From positions 1 through 64,000 of the forward strand of contig JASHPV010000007.1 in NCBI GenBank assembly GCA_030037875.1: a DNA stretch of 64,000 nucleotides, written 5' to 3'. The position numbers and the translations under genes are program-made. The stretch comes from Thermoplasmata archaeon. GTDB lineage: Archaea > Thermoplasmatota > Thermoplasmata > Lutacidiplasmatales > UBA184. The notes beneath the pieces were generated by a model. It was not told the origin of the DNA, ran no database searches, and saw nothing but the letters and a program-made list of their open reading frames with translations. How positions within the stretch are numbered: position 1 is the stretch's first letter; each line of letters starts with the position of its first letter. This document shows positions 40,592-48,837 of the stretch, piece after piece.

Positions 40592-41932
40592 TTAACCCAT
40601 CTGGCTTGATAGAAGGCCAGGTTCCGGACCGCGGGGAGCGAGGTGTCGACGGGCCGACGGCGTAGGGTGGTACCGGCCCAACGGGAACTCCGGGGGGACG
40701 CGACGAAGCCTCCGGATTTCCGGAGGGGCCCGGTGCCGGCACCGGGAACAACGGAACCCCCGGCCCACGCCAAGGGACCCCATGCGATGCCCACACCCCG
40801 GGCAGCGAGGATTCTCCCGCGCGATGAAACGCGGCCGCAACGAGAGGAGGTCAACCCCCTCGATCCGGAATACGGAGTCTTCTTGGGACCCGCCCCACAG
40901 CCGGACCCGATCGCCCGGGAGAAGGCTTCCGACGACCCGGGGAAGGGTCTTCGTCGGCTCGAAGACGGCGCACCGCACCCGAGGTCCAGAATCCAGCTGA
41001 AGCGGGAAGAACACGTGACCGCCCCGACGGGCCACGGGGCGCTCGGCCAACCGACCCGAGACGGTGCCGGCCGTGAACGGGACGGCGGGAACCGGCCAAG
41101 GTTGTCGCACGTGGTCCCCCGTCCCCTGGTTGGTTCGGAACAGAAGCCAACGCTCGATCGGCTCAGAACGGATCTCCTGCACGGCTGCGATGGCGGCCGC
41201 CGGCTCCGTCGCCCGGACGCCGAACAGGATCGGGCAGGCGGTGTGGGGGGTAATGAGGAGGCGCCGGGTCCGCGGGTCGAGGCACAAGAACAGCTCCGGG
41301 TGGCGCCTTACTGTCACATCCACCGAGCCACGGTCTACATTCCGGGCGGTTCCCCAGCGCATCGGATCTCGATAGGCGATGGCTTCCCACGTGGGGTGGC
41401 CGCCCGGCCAAGCGAGCGCCGCGGCCGCCCCGATCTGGCCGACGCCCGAAGGGGTCGAGCGAACGATGGGATCGGTCCCGACGAGCCATCGCTGGACCTC
41501 GTCCATCGTGACGATACGTCGGACCGCTTCCCAATAGAGTTCCGAGGGGGGTTTACGCCGGAGCACGAGGAGGGCGGGGTCCGTCCCGGGGTCTGAGCCC
41601 GCCGACGTCGACTGGACCGTGGTCCACAGTCGGTCCGCGAGTTCGAGCCGTTCGGGCTCCGTGAGGTCTCGCGCCGAGGGGTAACTGCGGGCCGGCCCGT
41701 TCGGAAGCGACCCCACGGCCGTGGGAGTTCCTCGACCATGGCCGAACCGCGCTACCAACGCCGCGTTGCCCCGAGTCTTGGTGGGAACGTTGGGGTTCAA
41801 TCGGACGAGGCGAGGCTCCCCAATGAGGTCGAACCCGAGGGCGTTCGCCGCCCGGAGCACCTCCGTCAGAGTGTAGGTCGTGCAGCCTCGTTGGGGGCTA
41901 TCCGTGTCGTCTACTCCGACCCAGACGACGGT
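40592..41932 (-). CDS. tiaS: tRNA(Ile2) 2-agmatinylcytidine synthetase TiaS, no canonical start codon
   Basis: Attaches agmatine to C34 of tRNA-Ile(CAU) so that it reads AUA, about 446 aa. N-terminal WVGVDDTDSPQRGCTTYTLT holds the catalytic DDTDS, then PRLVRLNPNVPTKTRGNAAL; the middle has GSVDVTVRRHPELFLCLDPR and LFGVRATEP, then an OB-fold and a C-terminal zinc ribbon (RCPGCGHR...FRCSRCRHR). The conserved start reads at 41929-41921, but from the in-frame stop just upstream to that point there is no ATG, GTG, TTG or CTG. The first GTG in frame (41860) would delete the DDTDS motif. Its 5' end overlaps the preceding gene. Confidence 0.85.
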   Translation of the reverse strand, partial: TVVWVGVDDTDSPQRGCTTYTLTEVLRAANALGFDLIGEPRLVRLNPNVPTKTRGNAALVARFGHGRGTPTAVGSLPNGPARSYPSARDLTEPERLELADRLWTTVQSTSAGSDPGTDPALLVLRRKPPSELYWEAVRRIVTMDEVQRWLVGTDPIVRSTPSGVGQIGAAAALAWPGGHPTWEAIAYRDPMRWGTARNVDRGSVDVTVRRHPELFLCLDPRTRRLLITPHTACPILFGVRATEPAAAIAAVQEIRSEPIERWLLFRTNQGTGDHVRQPWPVPAVPFTAGTVSGRLAERPVARRGGHVFFPLQLDSGPRVRCAVFEPTKTLPRVVGSLLPGDRVRLWGGSQEDSVFRIEGVDLLSLRPRFIARENPRCPGCGHRMGSLGVGRGFRCSRCRHRAPPEIRRLRRVPPEFPLGRYHPTPSARRHLAPRGPEPGLLSSQMG

Positions 41933-42879
41933 CCCACCCCCGCCTCTCCCTTAGAGGAGCTCTCCGAGGGCGGAGTGGCGCTCTTCCGCCGTCGGCGCCG
42001 CCACCGGCGGACCACAAGGCCCACCCCGACGCCCGCGGCGACCACAATCGCGCTTACGATCAGCGCGTCGCCGGTGGGGAACGAGGGGCCGAACTTGATC
42101 ACGATGGTGTGCCCGGGGAGCGGGATGTACTGACCCGATGCAGAGGCTGATCCCCACCCGAACGGGTCGTTCGAGACCGACGTGGCGTTCAGGCCGGTGA
42201 CCGATGTGATCGTGATAGCCGCCGGCGTCACGAATGAGACGTTCACCGGGCTGACGGGCACGCTGAGGTTTCCCAGGATCGCGGGAAGGTTCCACGCGAC
42301 CTGAAACGTATGGGCGTTCCCCACTCCGCTCCAACTGAACACGACCGCCAAGGTGGCCGTCACGCCGATCGGCGCCGACGAGTCGTCGGCGCCGAGGGCG
42401 TTGCTGAACGAGACACCCTGCAGCTGGTCCGAGACGGGGACATTCCCGTCCATCGTGACGTTGAGCACTCCGGTGATCGTGCTCACGGGAATCAGCTTCG
42501 CCTCGCTGTCGATCAGAGCCACGAAGCGTTGAACGTCCACGGTGTTCACCCGACCGTCGCGGTCGCCGAACAATCCGGCGAAGAGCGGATTGCTCTCGGT
42601 GGCGTTGATCTCGGCAAGAATGGCGGCCCTCGACGCGTTCGTCCCCGGGAACAACGCGACCAGCGGCCCGAAGTAGCCGTCCATGGCGTACCGTAGCGCC
42701 GAGCCGTTCGCGACAACGGTCTCGAGTCCGGCGGAGATCGTGCCGTCGCTGCTCAACGTGAGGTGGATGCCGGACGCTGGAGCGCTTCCGCTCGTCGCGG
42801 GCAGTCCCGCCCCGAGCCCAAGGGCGGCTACCGCGAGGACCAGCAGCAGTCTCGATCCGTGTCGAGGACGTCCGAGCAT
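41911..42879 (-). CDS. surface protein with signal peptide and C-terminal anchor
   Basis: Predicted exported protein, 322 aa from the ATG at 42879. Signal peptide at about 1-33 (SRLLLVLAVAALGLGAGLPA), an extracytoplasmic domain of roughly 240 residues with several sequons, and a C-terminal membrane segment (about 281-302) followed by a very basic stop-transfer RRWRRRRRK. Domain family not recognised. One short segment FGDRDGRVNTVDVQRFVALI looks like a dockerin/EF-hand-type calcium loop. It lies 25 nt downstream of the ferredoxin oxidoreductase genes, without a clear functional link. Confidence 0.6.
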   Translation of the reverse strand: MLGRPRHGSRLLLVLAVAALGLGAGLPATSGSAPASGIHLTLSSDGTISAGLETVVANGSALRYAMDGYFGPLVALFPGTNASRAAILAEINATESNPLFAGLFGDRDGRVNTVDVQRFVALIDSEAKLIPVSTITGVLNVTMDGNVPVSDQLQGVSFSNALGADDSSAPIGVTATLAVVFSWSGVGNAHTFQVAWNLPAILGNLSVPVSPVNVSFVTPAAITITSVTGLNATSVSNDPFGWGSASASGQYIPLPGHTIVIKFGPSFPTGDALIVSAIVVAAGVGVGLVVRRWRRRRRKSATPPSESSSKGEAGVGPSSGSE

Positions 42880-42904
42880 GGCTCGGCTCCAACCTAGGCG
42901 ACCC

Positions 42905-43780
42905 CTACCCGGCGGTCGCGAGCAGCTTCTGGTAGGCCGGGAGGTTGTGCTCCAGAGCGATATCGGCCCGGGCCGGGCCGACCATGTCGGGGAGGAGCTT
43001 GAGCTCGAGCGGATTGCTCGCGGCATCGGACGGCTTGCCGGGTCGGTGCATGACCCCGACGGGGATCTTTCCCGCGTTCATCGTTTCGGTGCAGAGCCGG
43101 AACACGGCGGACCGGTCGGTCGGATCGTAGCCGGGCAACTTCTCGATGTTGACGATCTTCTCGCGCCACTCCTTGAACGTGTCGTTGTACGTGACGCAGG
43201 GAGAAAGATCCTCGACGAACGCGTAGCCCCGGTGGTCCCGGTTGAACTGGAGCGCCTCCGACAGGACCGCTGTCATCGTCTTTGGGTCTCCCGAGAAGGT
43301 CCGGGCGACGAAGGCGCCGGTGGGGATCGAAAGCGCGGTGAGGATGGCGTCGAACGGAACCTCGATGTTCCCTTCGAACCCGAGGCGGGACGTCGGCGAG
43401 GCTTGGCCCTTCGTGAGCCCATACGTCTCGTTGTTCATCACGATGTACAGGATCGAGGCGTTCTTCTTGAACGCGTGCATGAAGTGGCCCATCCCGATCG
43501 CGTACCCGTCGCCATCGCCTCCGGCCGCGATCACGGTCAGCTGGGGGTTCGACAGCTTGAGGCCGATGGCTTGGGCCAGCAGGCGACCGTGGAGCGCGTG
43601 CACTCCGTTGACGTCGATGAAATTGTGGATCCCTCCCGAGCAGCCAATCCCGCCGACGAGCACGGCTTCGTGGGGGGGAATCTTCAGGTCGACGAGGGCT
43701 TTCTTGGCGGCCGCGAGGACGCCAAAGTCCCCGCAACCGGGACACCAGGTGTTGGCCGTCGGTTTAGCGCTTTGTACCAT
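42905..43780 (-). CDS. korB: 2-oxoacid:ferredoxin oxidoreductase, beta subunit
   Basis: TPP-binding subunit, 291 aa. Start ATG at 43780 overlaps the alpha-gamma gene by 17 nt. It begins with WCPGCGDFGVLAAAKKAL, whose cysteines with a later one hold a [4Fe-4S] cluster, then GGIGCSGGIHNF, the TPP motif IAAGGDGDGYAIGMGHFMHA, and NNETYGLTKGQASPTSR. The pair forms the archaeal two-subunit enzyme that decarboxylates 2-oxoacids (pyruvate or 2-oxoglutarate) with ferredoxin. Substrate preference cannot be set from sequence alone. Confidence 0.92.
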   Translation of the reverse strand: MVQSAKPTANTWCPGCGDFGVLAAAKKALVDLKIPPHEAVLVGGIGCSGGIHNFIDVNGVHALHGRLLAQAIGLKLSNPQLTVIAAGGDGDGYAIGMGHFMHAFKKNASILYIVMNNETYGLTKGQASPTSRLGFEGNIEVPFDAILTALSIPTGAFVARTFSGDPKTMTAVLSEALQFNRDHRGYAFVEDLSPCVTYNDTFKEWREKIVNIEKLPGYDPTDRSAVFRLCTETMNAGKIPVGVMHRPGKPSDAASNPLELKLLPDMVGPARADIALEHNLPAYQKLLATAG

Positions 43781-45572
43781 GGACTGCCTCCCGAATGGGA
43801 CCGGCGATGTCGGGCGCGCGGAATGAGAACCCGTCGTACTTGAGGATCGACCGCAACTTCGCGTGATACCGGGGCATCTCCTCCCGGAGAAGACGGGCGA
43901 GCTGCCCGGTGTAGTTGTGCTCCACGACAAAGGCCAGGTCGACGGAGTCGAAGAACGGCCCGAGGGATTCCTCCTGCACGGGGAAAAGGGTCCGGGCCTG
44001 GAGGTACTTCGTCACGATACCTTCGGCGTCGAGCACGTCCATGGCCTCGAGGATAGGTCCGCTCGTGCTGCCGTAACCGATGAGCCCGATCCGGGCCTCC
44101 TTGTGTCCAAAGTAGCGCGGACGCGGGAGCTCATCGCGGGCCTGGATGAGCTTGCCCATGCGCTTCTCCATCATCTTGTTCCGATTCACCGGGTTCACCG
44201 AGACGTGCCCCCACTCGTCGTGCTCGTTTCCGGTGATCTGGGACGTCACCCCGGGGGTCCCGACAGGAGCGAACGGAGAAATGCCGGTGGGGCTGAATGC
44301 GTAGTACTTGTATTCCGCTTGCTTCGCGACCTGGTCGGCGGTCAAGAGGCTGGGACGTTCTACCTTGACCTTGGACAGGTCGAACGCCGGCACCGTCGAT
44401 GCGTTCTGGCAGAGCGCCTGGTCGAGCAGCAGAAGGACCGGCAATCGCCATTTTTCGGCTAGGTTGAGCGCGTCGACGGTCATGTAGAAGCAATCCTCGG
44501 CGGAGCCGGGGGAGAGGATGAACTTCGGAAACTCGCCGTGACCCAGGTGGGCCAGATGAGCGAGGTCCGATTGTTCGTGCCGGGTCGGTTGCCCGGTGGA
44601 GGGTCCGACGCGCTGGCAGTCCGCGACCAGAATGCCGAGCTCCGCCGTACCGGCGTGACCGATTCCCTCGGTCATGAGCGAGAGACCCGGTCCGCTCGTG
44701 GAGGTCATCGCCCGGGTCCCGGTCGTGGCCGCCCCGATCACCATGTTGATGGAAGCGAGCTCATCCTCGCCCTGGCGCACGACTCCGTGATAGGCGGGCA
44801 GGTACCGCATCAGATACTCCATGATCTCCGTCGCGGGAGTGATCGGGTATCCGGCGAAGAACCGGCCACCTCCGACCACGAAACCGAGGGCCGTCGCCTG
44901 GTTTCCTGTGGTGAGGATCAGATCGTGCGCGTCGCCTTCCGCCAAGGACCACCGATTCACGGCGGCCGGTACCGCCAGTGCCGCCTGGCGTCCGAGCTCG
45001 AGTGCCTTGAGGTTCTTGTCGAGGGCTTCCGGCCCGCGCCGTTTGAACCGCTCCTCGATCACCTGACGGACGACGGCATCGTCGAACCCCATGAGAACGG
45101 CGATCGCCCCGTACGCGGCGGTGTTCTTGTAGATCGGTTGCCCGAGCTGCCCCCCGACCAGGGTGGCGAAGGGGAAGCCCAGCGAATTAGGGTAGTCGGC
45201 CTTGAAGGATGTTGAGTCGTACAGCACGAGCGCGCCCGGGTCGAGGTCCGCGCGGACCACGTCAATCGCTTCCTGGTCGAACGCGAGCAGCAGGTCGGCC
45301 TTCGCCTTGATCGCGGCCCGCGAATCACGGCATGCCCGCACGGACGCGTCCGCGTGACCCCCTCGAATCCGAGATAGCGTGTTCCGGGAGGTGTACACGT
45401 AGAGCCCGCGCTTGCGGAAGTACCGGCCCAGCAGGTCCACGACGGTGAGAGTTCCGTCCCCGCCTTGGCCCCCGACGATCACCGAGACGTCCGAGATTTC
45501 CTGGGGCGTCCGTCGCTGAGCCGGTACGGCCTCGACGGCTTGAGAAGGCGTCTGAGTGGCAGGAGTTGTCAT
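43764..45572 (-). CDS. korA: 2-oxoacid:ferredoxin oxidoreductase, fused gamma-alpha subunit
   Basis: 602-aa fusion. The gamma-type domain comes first (VIVGGQGGDGTLTVVDLLGR, RGGHADASVRACRDSRAAIK), then the alpha domain from about residue 220 with GYPITPATEIMEYLMRYLPA (the YPITP plus motif of two-subunit enzymes) and GEDELASINMVIGAATTGTR. The C-terminal part contains GYGSTSGPILEAMDVLDAEG. I use ATG at 45572; TTG at 45614 would give a leaderless start closer to the TATA box at 45631 and cannot be excluded. Divergent from the leu-like operon, with which it shares a 150-nt control region. Confidence 0.92.
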   Translation of the reverse strand: MTTPATQTPSQAVEAVPAQRRTPQEISDVSVIVGGQGGDGTLTVVDLLGRYFRKRGLYVYTSRNTLSRIRGGHADASVRACRDSRAAIKAKADLLLAFDQEAIDVVRADLDPGALVLYDSTSFKADYPNSLGFPFATLVGGQLGQPIYKNTAAYGAIAVLMGFDDAVVRQVIEERFKRRGPEALDKNLKALELGRQAALAVPAAVNRWSLAEGDAHDLILTTGNQATALGFVVGGGRFFAGYPITPATEIMEYLMRYLPAYHGVVRQGEDELASINMVIGAATTGTRAMTSTSGPGLSLMTEGIGHAGTAELGILVADCQRVGPSTGQPTRHEQSDLAHLAHLGHGEFPKFILSPGSAEDCFYMTVDALNLAEKWRLPVLLLLDQALCQNASTVPAFDLSKVKVERPSLLTADQVAKQAEYKYYAFSPTGISPFAPVGTPGVTSQITGNEHDEWGHVSVNPVNRNKMMEKRMGKLIQARDELPRPRYFGHKEARIGLIGYGSTSGPILEAMDVLDAEGIVTKYLQARTLFPVQEESLGPFFDSVDLAFVVEHNYTGQLARLLREEMPRYHAKLRSILKYDGFSFRAPDIAGPIREAVHGTKR

Positions 45573-45630
45573 CGTGAATTCCGGTTCGGTACTACTTTGG
45601 GCAACCGATGTCAATTCGAGGGAGCGCGCG

Positions 45631-45640
45631 TATTTAACAA
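45631..45640 (-). promoter_or_regulatory. TATA box of the korAB operon
   Basis: TTGTTAAATA on the minus strand; predicted start near 45610. Confidence 0.7.
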
Positions 45641-45708
45641 TGGTCTAACCGACGGGTCGCCGAGGGGAAATCGGGCCCCGGAACCGTCGTGAGAGCCCGC
45701 GAAAACGC

Positions 45709-45724
45709 TGTACGTTAGCGTACA
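45709..45724. promoter_or_regulatory. 16-bp palindromic operator candidate
   Basis: TGTACG-TTAG-CGTACA: perfect 6-bp half sites with a 4-nt spacer, ending 18 nt upstream of the TATA box of the leu-like operon and about 70 nt upstream of the divergent korA TATA box. The position is right for an activator or repressor of the leu-like operon. I did not notice a second copy in the window. Confidence 0.55.
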
Positions 45725-45742
45725 AACATTCCCCGCCTGAAA

Positions 45743-45750
45743 GGTTATGT
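45743..45750 (+). promoter_or_regulatory. TATA-like element of the leu-like operon
   Basis: GGTTATGT centred 29 nt before the ATG at 45776; predicted transcript is leaderless or nearly so. Confidence 0.55.
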
Positions 45751-45775
45751 CGCATCGGCCGCTCGCTAGTTGCCG

Positions 45776-47008
45776 ATGGCGGACGAGGGCCTCGTCGAGA
45801 ACTTCCACGAGCACACCGCCACCCGACGGCACTTCGCGGAGCCGATCGTCTTCTGGGACGAAACGCTCCGGGACGGGGAACAGACCCCGGGTGTCCACTT
45901 TTCTCCGGAGGAGAAACTCCGGATCGCGGAGGTACTCTCGGAGATGGGCATCTCCGTCATCAACGCCGGCATTCCGGTGGTTTCGGAAGAGGAGGCCGAG
46001 GCGGTCCGGCGCGTGGCGGCGGCCGGCCTAGCGGCCGATATACTGGCCGCTGCTCGAACGGTTCCTGCCGACATCGATGCCGTCATCCGCTCGGGAGCGA
46101 CTCACATCGCCATCTTCGTCGCGGCGAGCAACGTCCATCTCAAATTCAAACTCAAGATGTCGCAGGACCAGGTTCTCTCGGCGGCGACTCGCTCCGTGCG
46201 CCAGGCGAAGGACGCCGGGCTCCACGTTGCGTTCGTGACCGAAGATACCGTGCGCGCGCCGTTCGACTTCGTCGAGAAGCTCTATCTCGCGGTCAAAGCG
46301 GAAGGCGCCGACCGCCTCGTGGTCGCCGACACGGTCGGCATCATGACTCCCCTCACGTTCGCGTGGTACCTCCGGGAGTTCCTGCGCCGGATCGGTCCGG
46401 CCGACTGGTCCGTGCACTGCCACAACGATTTCGGCATGGCGACCGCGAACACGTTGACCGCCCTCGAGCTCGGCGCGACGAGCCCCCACGTCTGCGTGAA
46501 CGGACTCGGAGAGAGGGCCGGTAACACTCCGCTGGAGGAACTCGCCTTGTCTCTGGAGAGACTCTACGGCGTACGGACGGGACTCGACCTGTCTCGGCTG
46601 TACGAGCTGTCCCGGTTGGTGGAGGAAATCTCTGGAGTACCGGTGTCACCGACGAAGGCCGTCGTCGGTTACAACGCCTTTTCTCACGAGGCGGGTATTC
46701 ACACCCACGGAATCCTCGCCCACACGCTCACGTACGAGCCGGTCCAACCCGAGATTGTGGGCCGCCAGCGCCGGATGATCCTCGGCAAACACACGGGGAA
46801 AGCGGCGCTCGTGGAAAAGCTCAAGGAAAGGGGGATGGACCTCCCGGACCCCGTGCTCGTGGACCTCCTGCAGCGGCTCAAAGCGACCACCGAGCAACGG
46901 TCGAAGGAGGATCTCGAACTTTTCCTGGTGGAGTATCGTTCCTTGTTTGAGCAACCGGGAATGTCGGATAAGGAGTTCTGGAAGCTCGTGCGGGAGATGG
47001 GTCTGTGA
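45776..47008 (+). CDS. 2-isopropylmalate/homocitrate synthase family enzyme
   Basis: Acyl-CoA-dependent aldol synthase (LeuA/AksA/HCS family), 410 aa. The catalytic and metal motifs are WDETLRDGEQTPGVHFSPEE, SVHCHNDFGMATANT and VNGLGERAGNTPLEEL. The lid region GYNAFSHEAGIHTHGILAH ends in RRMILGKHTGKAALVEKL, closer to AksA/homocitrate-type than to plant-type LeuA, and there is no C-terminal regulatory LeuA domain. It opens an operon with aconitase-family and beta-decarboxylating dehydrogenase genes, so the pathway extends a 2-oxoacid by one carbon. Whether it makes leucine, lysine or another product is open. TTG at 45770 is an alternative start. Confidence 0.85.
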   Translation: MADEGLVENFHEHTATRRHFAEPIVFWDETLRDGEQTPGVHFSPEEKLRIAEVLSEMGISVINAGIPVVSEEEAEAVRRVAAAGLAADILAAARTVPADIDAVIRSGATHIAIFVAASNVHLKFKLKMSQDQVLSAATRSVRQAKDAGLHVAFVTEDTVRAPFDFVEKLYLAVKAEGADRLVVADTVGIMTPLTFAWYLREFLRRIGPADWSVHCHNDFGMATANTLTALELGATSPHVCVNGLGERAGNTPLEELALSLERLYGVRTGLDLSRLYELSRLVEEISGVPVSPTKAVVGYNAFSHEAGIHTHGILAHTLTYEPVQPEIVGRQRRMILGKHTGKAALVEKLKERGMDLPDPVLVDLLQRLKATTEQRSKEDLELFLVEYRSLFEQPGMSDKEFWKLVREMGL

Positions 47009-48306
47009 GCGCGCAAGGCCCGAACGCGATCCGAGCCGACGGCGGGCAAACCCTGGCCGAAAAGATTCTCGCACGGGCGGGCGGCCTCGACCACGTCGTG
47101 CCGGGTCAGATCGTGGAAGGACGGGTGGACCTCGCGATGATGCACGAACAGGGCGCCCAGACCGTCGCGCCGTTCCACGAGATGGGCGCCCCCCGGGTGT
47201 GGGATCCGGATCGGGTCGTGATCGCGATCGACCACTGGGTTCCGGCCTCGACAGAAGGGGCCGCGGTGCTCCATCGGATCCTTCGGCAGTTCGCCAAGGA
47301 GCAGGGCCTGACCCATTTCTACGACGTGGGGAACCATGGGATCTGTCACCAGATACTGGCCGAGCACGGATGGGTCGTGCCCGGAGACCTCGCCGTCGGA
47401 ACGGACTCGCATACGAACATGCTCGGGGCCGTGGGCGCGGTCGCGGCCGGTATCGGACCGACCGAAATGGCGGCCGTGCTCTCGTTGGGAAGGCTGTGGC
47501 TCCGGGTTCCCCCCACGCTCCACGTCCGGGTCCGGGGATCGTTCGGGAAGGGCGTCTACGCCAAGGACCTGATCCTCCGGATCTTGGGCGAGGTCAAGAC
47601 GACGGGTGCGACCTACAAGGCCATCGAGTTTTCCGGTCCGACCATCTCGGCGCTCACGATGTCCGAGCGCTTCACGATCTGCAACATGACCACCGAGATG
47701 GGCGCGAAGTGCGGCATGATCGCGCCGGATGCCACGACGTACGCGTTCCTCGAGAAGATCGCGAAGCATCCGATGCACCCGGTCTCTCCCGACAAAGACG
47801 CGCACTACGAACGGATCATCGACATCGATATCGACGGGATGGAGCCGATGGTCGCCTGCCCGTATTCCCCGGATAACGTTCGACCGCTGATGGACCTCGT
47901 GCCGAAGCACGTCAAGGTCGACCAAGTGTTCCTGGGCTCCTGCACGAACGCCCGGATCGACGATCTGCGCGAAGGGGCCCGGATCCTCAAGGGCCACAAG
48001 GTGGCGCCGGGGGTTCGATTCATCGTCTCTCCCGCGTCGACCTCGATCTACAAACAAGCGCTGGACGAGGGACTCATCGAGACGTTCACCGAAGCGGGCG
48101 GCGTCTTCACGAACTCGAGCTGCTCGGCCTGTTTCGGAGGCAACATGGGCATCCTCGCCCCCGGGGAGGTCTGCGCCTCCTCCTCCAACCGGAACTTCCC
48201 GGGGCGGATGGGGGCCAAGGACGCCGAGATCTATCTGCTCTCTCCCGCCGCGACCGTCGCGGCGGCGATCCGGGGAGAGCTGGCTGACCCCCGAGAGTTC
48301 CTCTAG
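47005..48306 (+). CDS. isopropylmalate/homoaconitate dehydratase, large subunit
   Basis: Fe-S hydro-lyase catalytic subunit, 433 aa, LeuC/HacA family. GTG start overlaps the synthase stop (GTGA). Substrate and cluster motifs: VGTDSHTNMLGAVGAVAAGI, FLGSCTNARIDDLREGARIL and TNSSCSACFGGNMGILAPGE; the Cys of SCTN and the CxxC of SCSAC hold the [4Fe-4S] cluster. The usual GPSCGPC motif is SSCSAC here. It isomerises the 2-alkylmalate made by the preceding enzyme. Confidence 0.9.
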   Translation: MSAQGPNAIRADGGQTLAEKILARAGGLDHVVPGQIVEGRVDLAMMHEQGAQTVAPFHEMGAPRVWDPDRVVIAIDHWVPASTEGAAVLHRILRQFAKEQGLTHFYDVGNHGICHQILAEHGWVVPGDLAVGTDSHTNMLGAVGAVAAGIGPTEMAAVLSLGRLWLRVPPTLHVRVRGSFGKGVYAKDLILRILGEVKTTGATYKAIEFSGPTISALTMSERFTICNMTTEMGAKCGMIAPDATTYAFLEKIAKHPMHPVSPDKDAHYERIIDIDIDGMEPMVACPYSPDNVRPLMDLVPKHVKVDQVFLGSCTNARIDDLREGARILKGHKVAPGVRFIVSPASTSIYKQALDEGLIETFTEAGGVFTNSSCSACFGGNMGILAPGEVCASSSNRNFPGRMGAKDAEIYLLSPAATVAAAIRGELADPREFL

Positions 48307-48315
48307 GAGGGCCGG

Positions 48316-48837
48316 GTGCGCGAGGTCATCGAGGGTCGGGTCTGGACCTTGCCCGACGACGTGGACACGGACCAGATCATCAGCGGAAAATATCTCACGG
48401 TCATCGACCCGAACGAGCTCAAGAAGCACGTTTTCGAGATCGCCCTCCCGGAGTTCGCCGCGAACGCGCACCCGGGCGACATCGTGGTCGCCGGCGTCAA
48501 CATGGGCAGCGGCTCGAGCCGTGAACATGCCCCCCAGGCCTTGAAGGCGATCGGGGTCGGCGCGATCGTCGCCGACAGTTTCGCCCGGATCTTCTTCCGC
48601 AACGCGATCAACGTGGGAATTCCCACGGTCGAGGCCCCGGGGGTGCGCAAGATCTTCGAGAAGGGGGATACGGCGCGCATCGAGATGCGCGGCGGCCGAG
48701 TCCAGAATCTCCGTACGGGTGACTCGGTCTCGTTCCCGCCTCTTCCCGCCCATTTGCTCGAGCTTCTCGAGGCCGGAGGGCTCGTCGAGAAGGTCAAGCG
48801 AGAATTGCACGCCGGCGCGACGGTGTCCCCTCGATGA
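48316..48837 (+). CDS. isopropylmalate/homoaconitate dehydratase, small subunit
   Basis: Swivelling subunit, 173 aa, LeuD/HacB family. GTG at 48316 follows a GGAGGG sequence right after the large-subunit stop. LPDDVDTDQIISGKYLTVID and VAGVNMGSGSSREHAPQALK are conserved. The specificity loop, reported as YLRT in methanogen homoaconitase and YLVY/YLVM in isopropylmalate isomerase, reads YLTV, matching neither, so substrate cannot be assigned by this rule. Confidence 0.9.
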   Translation: MREVIEGRVWTLPDDVDTDQIISGKYLTVIDPNELKKHVFEIALPEFAANAHPGDIVVAGVNMGSGSSREHAPQALKAIGVGAIVADSFARIFFRNAINVGIPTVEAPGVRKIFEKGDTARIEMRGGRVQNLRTGDSVSFPPLPAHLLELLEAGGLVEKVKRELHAGATVSPR

